Source: an uncultured Prevotellaceae bacterium (GTDB lineage: Bacteria > Bacteroidota > Bacteroidia > Bacteroidales > UBA932). From it: a DNA stretch of 64,000 nucleotides. The DNA is taken from assembly GCA_947166905.1 (NCBI GenBank), contig CAMVFZ010000002.1, positions 1-64,000 of the forward strand, given 5' to 3'. The position numbers were made by a program, and so were the translations under genes. Position 1 is the first letter of the stretch. Each line of letters begins with the position of its first letter. This document shows positions 1 to 8,804 of this stretch, piece by piece. The notes beneath the pieces were generated by a model. The model saw only the letters and a program-made list of their open reading frames with translations. It was not told the DNA's origin and searched no databases.

Positions 1-324
1 CTGCTTGGCTTCCACGTGGTTATAGCGTTCCTGTACGGCTTTTACCAGATGGTATCTGGCTTTGTCGTAGTCTTTAAGGTTGAACCAGTATTTACCGGCC
101 AAATAGTTCAGGTTAGGATCGTTGGGCCATTTCTGGAGACCTTCGTCCAAAAGCTCCTTACCCTTGGTCCAATGGTGCTGTGCGAACAAGGATGTAACCT
201 GGTCGGCATATTGTACGGGGAGGATAGGCTTTTCGATGGCATTTGCCGCCGTGCCATACAGCATCAGAAGTACTGTAAGGGCGCAGCAGATGCGGCTGAA
301 GGATATTTTCCCAAATAATTTCAT
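1..324 (-). CDS. TPR-like exported protein, N-terminal part (runs off left edge of window)
   Basis: Minus-strand open frame from ATG at 324: MKLFGKISFSRICCALTVLLMLYGTAANAIEKP...KWPNDPNLNYLAGKYWFNLKDYDKARYHLVKAV; signal peptide then TPR-like helices; no stop before window edge. Confidence 0.7.
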   Translation of the reverse strand, partial: MKLFGKISFSRICCALTVLLMLYGTAANAIEKPILPVQYADQVTSLFAQHHWTKGKELLDEGLQKWPNDPNLNYLAGKYWFNLKDYDKARYHLVKAVQERYNHVEAKQ

Positions 325-327
325 AAA

Positions 328-1857
328 TTAGTTTTCTTCTGTCTCTTCCGGGCCTTCGTCAGGCATTGTTACAATCTCAGGGCCTTCGGCAGCGCTTTCA
401 CCTGCATCGGCAGCACCGGCAGGAGCTGCGCCAGGTGTAGGCTGGAAGCCTTTTCGGGTCATGTTACCCCATACCATCTGTGCACCGAAGATGTGCTTGA
501 CGTATCCTCGCAGTGCGTAGAACACGTTCAGAGGATGGTACAGGAAGGGCTCCAACAGTGAAGCCAGCATAAACCACAGGTATTTGCTTCGTTTCTTGAA
601 GCCGTTACCGGTGTAAATATCGAAGGAGATAATGGTCATTGTAAGCATCTGCGCAAAGCAGTACAATGCAAAGAAGGTAATCCATACCGTCTTGTAGTTA
701 ACTCCGCTGGTTACAATCAGATAGAGCAGGGAGAAGTATCCCGTGAACTCAATAACCGGAGCCAACATCTCAAAGATAAGGATGTAGGGCAGGGTAACGA
801 TACCATACTGCCGATAGGTTCTGTTGAACACCATATCCCTGTGCACGATGAAGAACTGCAGCAGACCACGTCCCCAACGGGTTCTCTGACGTGCAAGCAC
901 CTTTACGGTGTTAGGACCTTCTGTCCAGCAGCAGATTTCCGGGATCTGTACAATACGGTAATCCTCACCAGAGTCGCACATGTATCGGATCATACGGGCA
1001 ACCATATCCATATCCTCTGCAAATGAGTCACCATCGTAACCACCAGCCTTGATAACGATCTCAGTGTCAAAGAAACCGAAGCCACCGGATACGTTCTGCA
1101 TGGCGTTGATGGAGCTGAGGGCCTGCTTACCTACAAGGTAGGAACGGGCGTACTCAAGGTCCTGGAACAGAGGGATAAGGGAGTGCGGCGGGCGCGGCTG
1201 TACCATCTGTCCGTTACGTACGTCGCAACCGTTGGACATACGCATGGACGCACTCACTGCGATAACCTTTCTTGTACCGGTCATCGTAGGCCATACAACC
1301 CTGTAAAGTGCGTATTTGTCGATAATACAGTCCACATCGGTACATACAAAGTATTTGTTGGACACGATGTTCACACCTGCGTTGGAGGCATCGGCCTTTG
1401 TACCACCGTTCTCTTTGTCCACAACGGTAAGGCGTTTGAATATCGGGTTGTCCGATGATGTCTTGTATATCCTTTTTACAGGCTTTGTCTTAATCTTTTC
1501 TACGTATGCGTAGGGGACCTCTACAAGCTGGAAGTTCTCTATAAGGAGCTTCAGTGTGTCGTCCTTGGAACCATCGTTCACGATAACCACCTCATAGTCA
1601 GGGTAGTCAAGGCTAAGCAGCGAGTTTACGTTGTCGATGATGGTCTTTTCCTCGTTGTAGGCCGGCGCCACGATTGATACACCAGGTGTGTACGGAGAAG
1701 TACGCAGCTGGGCGATCATGTTTTTCTCGTAGTGATATGTATTGTGGCGCTTGTGCTGACGGTACGCAGCTATAATCATTGAGAGATAACTGGTAATCAG
1801 CAGGCCAGAATACACAATCACTGCATAATTGAAGAACGTTTGAAACGAATCAGGCAT
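328..1857 (-). CDS. Processive family-2 glycosyltransferase (membrane)
   Basis: GT2 motifs VSIVAPAYNEEKTI, VNDGSKDDT, and QRTRWGRG (QxxRW); multiple TM segments. Confidence 0.9.
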   Translation of the reverse strand: MPDSFQTFFNYAVIVYSGLLITSYLSMIIAAYRQHKRHNTYHYEKNMIAQLRTSPYTPGVSIVAPAYNEEKTIIDNVNSLLSLDYPDYEVVIVNDGSKDDTLKLLIENFQLVEVPYAYVEKIKTKPVKRIYKTSSDNPIFKRLTVVDKENGGTKADASNAGVNIVSNKYFVCTDVDCIIDKYALYRVVWPTMTGTRKVIAVSASMRMSNGCDVRNGQMVQPRPPHSLIPLFQDLEYARSYLVGKQALSSINAMQNVSGGFGFFDTEIVIKAGGYDGDSFAEDMDMVARMIRYMCDSGEDYRIVQIPEICCWTEGPNTVKVLARQRTRWGRGLLQFFIVHRDMVFNRTYRQYGIVTLPYILIFEMLAPVIEFTGYFSLLYLIVTSGVNYKTVWITFFALYCFAQMLTMTIISFDIYTGNGFKKRSKYLWFMLASLLEPFLYHPLNVFYALRGYVKHIFGAQMVWGNMTRKGFQPTPGAAPAGAADAGESAAEGPEIVTMPDEGPEETEEN

Positions 1858-3043
1858 ACTTACTACTGTCTAAGAGGTTACACTCAATGTGCTCAAAAAG
1901 GATCTTGGTTGCAGGCGTGGCCTCTGCCTTGAGCTTGTTATATGCGTCGCGGCCCCTGCGGCCGTAGTTGTGGAGGACTCGGAGGGCCTTCATCTTGGAG
2001 ACGAAGTCCGTAGAGCCTTCATAGTCATATATAAGGTAGTTCACAACTTCAGGGTTACCGGAGTTCATCACACCAAGGGCGTCTGCCAAGGCCTGGCGTT
2101 CTGCGAATGATGCCATGGCGTAACGGTGACGGAACTCACTCTCTGCAGGGATGTACTCCAACTCACCCAGTGCCTTGATAAGCGCGATTGCAAAACGCTC
2201 GTCCCTGCAGTCCTTAAGCATTGAAAGGAGCTCAGGGCAGTCGTCGTACCTCTTGAAGAGTCGGATTTCGTTCACGGCGAAGATACGCAACTCCTCGTTT
2301 ACAGGGGTACGGTTACACCAGCGGATGAAGTTAGGCATGGACATGTTGTTCTGGTTACGGTAAACAAGGATGTTGTGGAAGTTCACCATCATCTCGTCCG
2401 TGAACAACAGGTTGCTATCCTCTTCCAAGGCCTTGAAAGGGTAGGAGGTACCGAATCGGGCCACGTGGAAACGGGCGTTCATCCTCATCTTCTCGTCCTT
2501 TGCGAAGAGGTGTCGGGAGGCCACGGCCTCCTTAAGGTCTGCGTCCATATCGGCGATGTTCTTAAGGGCCTTCACACGTTTGGCCGTGTTACGGGAACGC
2601 ATCATCATCTCAAAGTAGGACGGGATCTTGAACGCCTGAAGTACTCTCTGCCAGTTGGTTCGGTTGATTTCTTCCTTATGGGTTCGCTGTACTGTGATAA
2701 GAATAGGGATCATACATCCTGTGGTCCTGTTCTTCATACGGAAGTTCTTGGGGATGCCAAGTTCGTCCGTAATTGTAGGCAGGTCCAGGATTTCTTCCAT
2801 CGTAGCCAGCTCTATTATCTTCTTTTTATACTTTTCGTCGTACACCTGGATGCGGTGGATACGACGGGCGGCCTTCTGGCTCTTGATGAAGTTACCCAAC
2901 ACCAGGAGCAAGAAGGTGATAATACACGCCGTTGTAAACAAGGCTATGATTCTTATTATCGGCGGCATTTCTCCAAACCGATAATAAAGAAGCATGATGT
3001 AATACTTCCAGTACTCTAATCCATCAAGGGTGTAGTATTCCAT
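1850..3043 (-). CDS. Membrane-anchored HEAT-repeat-like protein
   Basis: N-terminal TM then repeated helical pairs; start overlaps upstream end of GT2 ORF (translational coupling). Confidence 0.6.
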   Translation of the reverse strand: MEYYTLDGLEYWKYYIMLLYYRFGEMPPIIRIIALFTTACIITFLLLVLGNFIKSQKAARRIHRIQVYDEKYKKKIIELATMEEILDLPTITDELGIPKNFRMKNRTTGCMIPILITVQRTHKEEINRTNWQRVLQAFKIPSYFEMMMRSRNTAKRVKALKNIADMDADLKEAVASRHLFAKDEKMRMNARFHVARFGTSYPFKALEEDSNLLFTDEMMVNFHNILVYRNQNNMSMPNFIRWCNRTPVNEELRIFAVNEIRLFKRYDDCPELLSMLKDCRDERFAIALIKALGELEYIPAESEFRHRYAMASFAERQALADALGVMNSGNPEVVNYLIYDYEGSTDFVSKMKALRVLHNYGRRGRDAYNKLKAEATPATKILFEHIECNLLDSSKYA

Positions 3044-4555
3044 TTACCACCAACAGGTTACGTATTTCTCGTCAGGATACAGATACCAATCTACATCTTC
3101 TTCACCCTTGGTGCTGATGTAGTTTGCGAACTTAGGATAAGCGAGGTCGAAGGCATATTTCTCCCAGGCGTGCCTGGTGAGTGTAGGAACCTTGAAGGCC
3201 CAAATGCTGCCGTCCTTGCCATAGTAGGAAATCTCTTCGTCAAGATTGTTCTTGTTAGAGTTGTAGCCTTGGGTATACCTGCTATTATCCTTGTCCAAAG
3301 GCTTGTAACCCTTAACACAGATAGGAAGTGCAGTACTTGTAATAATGTAAAAGTTCTGGTTTGCAGTGTTGTTTACAGCATCAATTATATTCTTAAGGCA
3401 CTTCTCGCTGTCTTCTGCAGTCATATTTGCACGTGACTTGATATTGAAGATAACGGTATAGGTGATAAGGCCTCCGGCAACGTTTACATAACCGGGAGTG
3501 GTGTTGTAATAACGGCCGCTGTAAGGAGCAATACCGGCTTGGAACTGGCTTTGATCGGGTGCGTTCCAATAGCCTCTGCCGGGATTGAATACGGTTTTGT
3601 GAGATTTACCGTTGTTTGTATAGGTGTACTCTCCGCTCTTGGAACCGGCAACGGCCTGGTTAAGATAGTTGATGTTAATTATCTCCATAAAAGGACGGAG
3701 CGCTGTACTTACGTTATAGAAGCTGTTTTTGCCGATATTACTATTAACCCACTTGGGAAGATCTCCGTGAGGGTTGTCGTAACTGTCAAGAGTTACATAA
3801 TGCTCTATGTTCTCTATGTATTTCTTGTCAAGTCCTTCAAGTACAAGTCCTGCGCGACGGGGGTTGGAACCACCTACTGCGCGAACGTGAAGGACGGCCC
3901 TGATCTGCTCTCTCCAACCGTCGGACTCAAGGACTGAATTGGAAACGGTCCTGGCCTCGATGTCATAGTCAAGAACTACGTCATTGTAGTCAGAGTCGAT
4001 GGTGCCGTTGCGAACCTCGGGGAGAACGGGCCAGCTGTCGTCAAACATTACGGTACCGCTGGAGTGGTAGAAAGTCTGATCCTGGGCGGTTGTAACATAG
4101 GGGGCGGGTTCTGCAAGCTCAAGCTTCTGGGCTGAACTGCTTGCCTGGGCAAGGCTTGTCTGCTCAATAGGGAGGTTGGAGATAGAATAAATCTTCTCTG
4201 ACCTCTGGTTTGCGGTTGAGTAAACGGATACCTTTGTAGGTACGTTTGCCTTGATAAGAAGTTCTACCAGGCCGAAGGGCTCTGGGTCCTTACCGTCCTG
4301 GGGCGCAGCCACAACGGGTTTTACGGGAACTTCGATAACTTTGCCTGCTTTGTCAGAGCCTGTGTACTCTACAAAGACTGTTTTGGTAGCAGCCGGTACG
4401 CTGAACTGTGCGAATCCGTAATAGTCTCCTACCTTTACTTCAGGAGTGTTGGTTTCTTCTCCTTCTTTGGGCTGGATTGAGCCCTTGCTGCAGGATGCCA
4501 GAACTGTCATTGCCGCAGCGGCGATTGCAAGAATTTTAGAACACGTTTTAGCCAT
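3044..4555 (-). CDS. LruC domain-containing lipoprotein
   Basis: Lipobox-like LASCSKG; DSDYNDVVLDYDIE motif typical of LruC/DUF4842 proteins. Confidence 0.75.
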   Translation of the reverse strand: MAKTCSKILAIAAAAMTVLASCSKGSIQPKEGEETNTPEVKVGDYYGFAQFSVPAATKTVFVEYTGSDKAGKVIEVPVKPVVAAPQDGKDPEPFGLVELLIKANVPTKVSVYSTANQRSEKIYSISNLPIEQTSLAQASSSAQKLELAEPAPYVTTAQDQTFYHSSGTVMFDDSWPVLPEVRNGTIDSDYNDVVLDYDIEARTVSNSVLESDGWREQIRAVLHVRAVGGSNPRRAGLVLEGLDKKYIENIEHYVTLDSYDNPHGDLPKWVNSNIGKNSFYNVSTALRPFMEIININYLNQAVAGSKSGEYTYTNNGKSHKTVFNPGRGYWNAPDQSQFQAGIAPYSGRYYNTTPGYVNVAGGLITYTVIFNIKSRANMTAEDSEKCLKNIIDAVNNTANQNFYIITSTALPICVKGYKPLDKDNSRYTQGYNSNKNNLDEEISYYGKDGSIWAFKVPTLTRHAWEKYAFDLAYPKFANYISTKGEEDVDWYLYPDEKYVTCWW

Positions 4556-4839
4556 AATCTTGAATAGTTTATCAGGCTGTTTAAAGTTATGTTAATTACA
4601 TCTGGCAAATATAACTAGTAAATGTCTAATATGCAAGTATTTATGGATGAAAATTCACTCCCTGATGCCGGTTTTTGGCTATTTGTCGATTTTTAAATAA
4701 ATCGTTAAAATATTCATCTAATCGTTTTAATTTCTTCAAATTTTGTATATTTGTTACATGAGTAAAAAATGTTTATTCATTTGCGTATCAATGGACATTT
4801 TTTGTGTACTAATGGATATTTTTTAACGATGAGTGAATA

Positions 4840-6111
4840 ATGATAGGTTTTGAGGTTCTGATTACAGCTGTTTTGGCGGCCTTGGTTATTGCCGCCCTAA
4901 TTACATATATTATCTTTAAGTCCCGCTTTACAGGCCGCCTTGCAGAGAAGGAGGCGGAAATTAAAGGCCTTCAGGCCCTGCGCCAGAAGGAAGAAGAGGT
5001 CTATGCCAAGACCCTGGCAGATGTCAAGGAGGCCAGTGCCAAGGCCATAGAGGCTACCAAGACCCAGCTGGCTCTGGAGAACGAGAAGCTGATGAAGGCT
5101 CGTGAGGAATCCCTTAAGAAAGAGGCTGCGGAGACTATGAAGAATATCACCGGCGGCCTTGACAAGGAGATTCAGAATATGAAGCAGGCCTTCGAGGATC
5201 AGAAGAAGTCATCGTCCCAGGATGCATCGGCGATTAAGACCAAGTTCGAAGAGACGGTAAAGGCCATCCAGGACGAGGCCAGAAGAATTGGTACGTCGGC
5301 ATCGGACCTGACAAATGCGTTGAAGGGTAAAAACAAGATGCAGGGCATCTTTGGAGAGACTGTGCTGGAGAATATACTGCGAGCAGAGGGTCTTACAAAG
5401 GGGCAGGACTACGATACAGAGTTTTATCTACGCGACAAGAAGGGCAATATCGTCCGGAATGAAGAGACGGATAAGCGTATGCGGCCGGACTTCGTGCTGC
5501 ATTTCCCGGACGATACCGATGTTATCGTGGATGCCAAGGTGTCCTTGACGGCTTTGGCGGATTATTTTGAGGCCGATGATGACGCGGCCCGCGCAGAGGC
5601 TTCGCGCAGGAATCTTGAGTCTGTGCTGGCGCACGTGAAGGAGCTAACTTCCAAGGAGTATCAGAAGTACCTTGAAGGGCGTAAGACTCTTGATTTTGTA
5701 ATTATGTTCATCCCTAATTACGGGGCTTACCAGTTGGCCAAACAGGAGGATCCTGATATTTTCTCGGAGGCTTTCCGCCAGAATGTGCTTATTACTACAG
5801 AGGAGACTCTGCTGCCGTTCGTGCGCCTGATCCGTTCTGCCTGGGTGCAGAAGGCCCAGCTGGACAATATGGCAGAGATTGTGGCTGCCGCACGGCGTAT
5901 GGTAGACCGCGTGGCGCTGTTCTGCGAAGAGAACGCCAAGTTGGGATCGGCGCTGACTAACGCCATGAAGGTATACGATAATAACACTAAGCGACTTACT
6001 GACGGGCAGAGTATTCTTAAGGCGGCCAAGGATGTTAGCAGCCTTGGGGTGCGGCCAACTTCGCGCGATCTTCCCGCCTTGGATACATCGGACGAAATTA
6101 TAGAACTTTAA
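4840..6111 (+). CDS. rmuC: DNA recombination protein RmuC
   Basis: N-terminal TM + coiled coil followed by RmuC nuclease-like core (MQGIFGETVLENIL, MRPDFVLHFPDDTDVIVDAKVSL). Confidence 0.92.
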   Translation: MIGFEVLITAVLAALVIAALITYIIFKSRFTGRLAEKEAEIKGLQALRQKEEEVYAKTLADVKEASAKAIEATKTQLALENEKLMKAREESLKKEAAETMKNITGGLDKEIQNMKQAFEDQKKSSSQDASAIKTKFEETVKAIQDEARRIGTSASDLTNALKGKNKMQGIFGETVLENILRAEGLTKGQDYDTEFYLRDKKGNIVRNEETDKRMRPDFVLHFPDDTDVIVDAKVSLTALADYFEADDDAARAEASRRNLESVLAHVKELTSKEYQKYLEGRKTLDFVIMFIPNYGAYQLAKQEDPDIFSEAFRQNVLITTEETLLPFVRLIRSAWVQKAQLDNMAEIVAAARRMVDRVALFCEENAKLGSALTNAMKVYDNNTKRLTDGQSILKAAKDVSSLGVRPTSRDLPALDTSDEIIEL

Positions 6112-6135
6112 CCATATAAAAACTAGTAACCAATT

Positions 6136-7437
6136 ATGCTTCCTGTTTCTAAAGAGGTAATTAGCGGTGTTTTGCAGCAGGCAGACATTGCCGATGTCTC
6201 CCGTGCTTCCATACGCCAGAACGTGGCGGTGGGGGCAGAGTTGGAGCGCCTTACCGGAGAGAAGTTTACCCATCTTGAGATTGGAGTTCCAGGCATCAAG
6301 GCTTGCCCCATCGGCATAGAGGCGCAGAAGAAGGCCCTGGATGACGGCATCGCTTCTATCTATCCTGTTATCAGTGGTTTACCGGAGCTTAAGGAGAATG
6401 CGTCAAGGTTTATAAAGGCTTTTATTGACATTGATATTGCGCCTAAGGGCATCGTGCCTACGGTTGGGTCTATGCAGGCGGCTTTTACCCTTGTGCTGGA
6501 GTGTTCGCAGTTGCATCCGGAAAAGGATACTATACTTTATATCTGCCCGGGGTTTTCCGCCCATGGGCGTCAGCCGGATGTGCTGGGGATCAAGAACGAG
6601 ATCTTCGATATATATGATTATCGGTCCGGAAAGCTTAGGGATAAGTTGGAGTCGTATATGTCCCAGGGGAATATTGCGGCGATTTTGTATTCGAATCCCA
6701 ATAATCCGGCTTGGATTTGCCTGACTGATGAGGAGTTGCAGATCATAGGGGAGTGTGCTACCAAGTACGATGTTATTGTGCTGGAGGATATGGCTTACCT
6801 ATGTATGGATTTCCGCAAGGATCTGTCTGTGCCTTTCCAGCCGCCGTTCCAGCCTACTGTGGCCAAGTATACGGATAATTACGTAATTATGCTATCTTCT
6901 TCTAAGATATTTAGTTACGCAGGTGAGAGGGTGGCTATGGCTTGTATTTCCGACCAGTTGTTCAATAGGGAGTATCCAACGCTTAGGGAGCGTTATGGCC
7001 TGGGTACTTTTGGCGATAATTACATTCTGAATTACTTGTATTGTGCTTCTTCTGGCACGTCGCATTCTGCGCAGTATGCTTTGTCTGCGATGCTTGCGGC
7101 TGCGGTTGATGGCCGATATGATTTTGTTGGCCAGGTGAAGGAGTATGCGGTGCGGTCGCATAGGTCGCGTGAGATTCTTGAGCGTCATGGTTTCCATTTG
7201 GTTTACGATAAGGATATCGACCAGACTATCAGCGATGGTTTCTTCTATACGGCCGGTTATAAGAACTTGGATAACAAAGAGTTGCTGGAGAGGTTGCTGC
7301 GGTGTGGCATTATTGCCATCGGCTTGAATTCTACCGGGTCCGGGCAGAGGGGTATCAGGGTTTGTGTGTCGCGTTTGCTTAGTGATGCGGATTTTGAGGC
7401 ATTGGATAAGAGACTTGAATTGTTTGAGAGATTATGA
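6136..7437 (+). CDS. PLP-dependent class I/II aminotransferase
   Basis: Fold-type I aminotransferase signatures (YSNPNNPAW, SSSKIFSYAGERVA). Confidence 0.85.
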   Translation: MLPVSKEVISGVLQQADIADVSRASIRQNVAVGAELERLTGEKFTHLEIGVPGIKACPIGIEAQKKALDDGIASIYPVISGLPELKENASRFIKAFIDIDIAPKGIVPTVGSMQAAFTLVLECSQLHPEKDTILYICPGFSAHGRQPDVLGIKNEIFDIYDYRSGKLRDKLESYMSQGNIAAILYSNPNNPAWICLTDEELQIIGECATKYDVIVLEDMAYLCMDFRKDLSVPFQPPFQPTVAKYTDNYVIMLSSSKIFSYAGERVAMACISDQLFNREYPTLRERYGLGTFGDNYILNYLYCASSGTSHSAQYALSAMLAAAVDGRYDFVGQVKEYAVRSHRSREILERHGFHLVYDKDIDQTISDGFFYTAGYKNLDNKELLERLLRCGIIAIGLNSTGSGQRGIRVCVSRLLSDADFEALDKRLELFERL

Positions 7438-8726
7438 GATATGTAACTGCTGATGAGGCTGTTAAGCTTGTCCGTAGCGGGGACACTGTTTGTTGCCAGG
7501 GTGGTGCTTCGGTGCCTGTTATTTTGCAGGAGGCTCTTGCGCGCAGGCATGCTGAGCTTCGGGATGTGACTATTACTTCCGGCTTTAATGTGCATAAGGA
7601 TCCGGCTCCGTTTTGTAAGCCGGAGTACAAGGATTCTTTCCTTGTGAATAGTATATTTTTGTCTGCGGATCAGCGTGCTCATGTGGCCGATGGTTACGGA
7701 AGCATGACTCCTGCTTTCCTTGGGGAGGTTCCGCGGATGTTTCGTAGCGGGGAGTTTCCGGTTGATGTGGCTTTTATCACTTGTTCTCTGCCGGATGAGA
7801 ATGGTTACTGTAGTTTTGGTATTTCTGCCGATATTGCTGTGTCTGCGGCTGAGGTTGCGCGTGATGTGATTGCTTTGGTGAGTCCTAATATCCCGTATTT
7901 ATATGGTGACTGCTTGATTCATGAGAGTAAGATTTCGGCGGCTGTTCAGTGCGATGTGGCTCCGTTTGCTATGACTTTCGGGGAGCCTACGCCGATTGAG
8001 GCTGCTATCGGTGCTAATGTGGCGTCGCAGATTCCGGATGGGGCGTGCTTGCAGATTGGTGTTGGGGGCATCCCGAATGCTGTCCTTAATGGTATCAAGG
8101 ATCATCAGCATCTTGGCCTTCATACTGAGGCTATGACGGATGGGGTGATTCGTTTGATTAAGGAGGGTGTGATTGATAATTCTCTTAAGAAGGTGCATCC
8201 TGGGGTTAGTGTGGCTGCGCTGGCGATTGGTTCTAAGGATATGTATGGATACATTGATCATAATAGGTCGATGGAGTTTTATGATGTGGCTTATACCAAC
8301 AATCCTTTCCTTATTGCGCAGAATCCGCGTGCGTGTGCGATTAATTCTGCTATTGAGGTGGATCTGACCGGGCAGGTTTGTGCGGATTCGATAGGGGAGA
8401 CTATCTTCTCCAGTGTTGGTGGGCAGCATGATTTTATGTATGGATGTTCGCTGGCAGAGGGTGGGCGTACGTTTATTGCGCTTCCTTCGCGTACTGCTAA
8501 GGGGCGGGCTAAGATTGTAGCAAACCTTGCGCCTGGCGCGGGCGTTGTTACTACTCGCTTCCAGACGCAGTTTGTTGCTACTGAGTACGGTATTGTTTAC
8601 CTGCGGAATCTTTCTCTGGCTCAGCGTGCCAAGGCGCTTATCTCCATCGCGCATCCTGACGATCGCGAAGCCCTGGAGCAAGCCGCCTGCCGCCGCTTCG
8701 GCTACAGTTTCCTTCGCTTGAAATAG
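7434..8726 (+). CDS. Acetyl-CoA hydrolase/transferase family (4-hydroxybutyrate CoA-transferase-like)
   Basis: Family motifs (ASQIPDGACLQIGVGGIPNAVL, GLHTEAMTDGV, VGGQHDFMYG, TEYGIVYLR); ATGA overlap with upstream gene. Confidence 0.88.
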   Translation: MRYVTADEAVKLVRSGDTVCCQGGASVPVILQEALARRHAELRDVTITSGFNVHKDPAPFCKPEYKDSFLVNSIFLSADQRAHVADGYGSMTPAFLGEVPRMFRSGEFPVDVAFITCSLPDENGYCSFGISADIAVSAAEVARDVIALVSPNIPYLYGDCLIHESKISAAVQCDVAPFAMTFGEPTPIEAAIGANVASQIPDGACLQIGVGGIPNAVLNGIKDHQHLGLHTEAMTDGVIRLIKEGVIDNSLKKVHPGVSVAALAIGSKDMYGYIDHNRSMEFYDVAYTNNPFLIAQNPRACAINSAIEVDLTGQVCADSIGETIFSSVGGQHDFMYGCSLAEGGRTFIALPSRTAKGRAKIVANLAPGAGVVTTRFQTQFVATEYGIVYLRNLSLAQRAKALISIAHPDDREALEQAACRRFGYSFLRLK

Positions 8727-8804
8727 CGTTTTCCCGCGCACGTTGACAGACCGATGTGCCTCTCAGGCTATTCTACATGCGATTCCCTTGTCAAAGCGCA
8801 GCTG

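Noticed and set aside
16-318. Plus-strand ORF of 100 aa at left edge
   Set aside because: Antisense to a convincing TPR-like minus-strand CDS starting at 324; composition fits a shadow ORF
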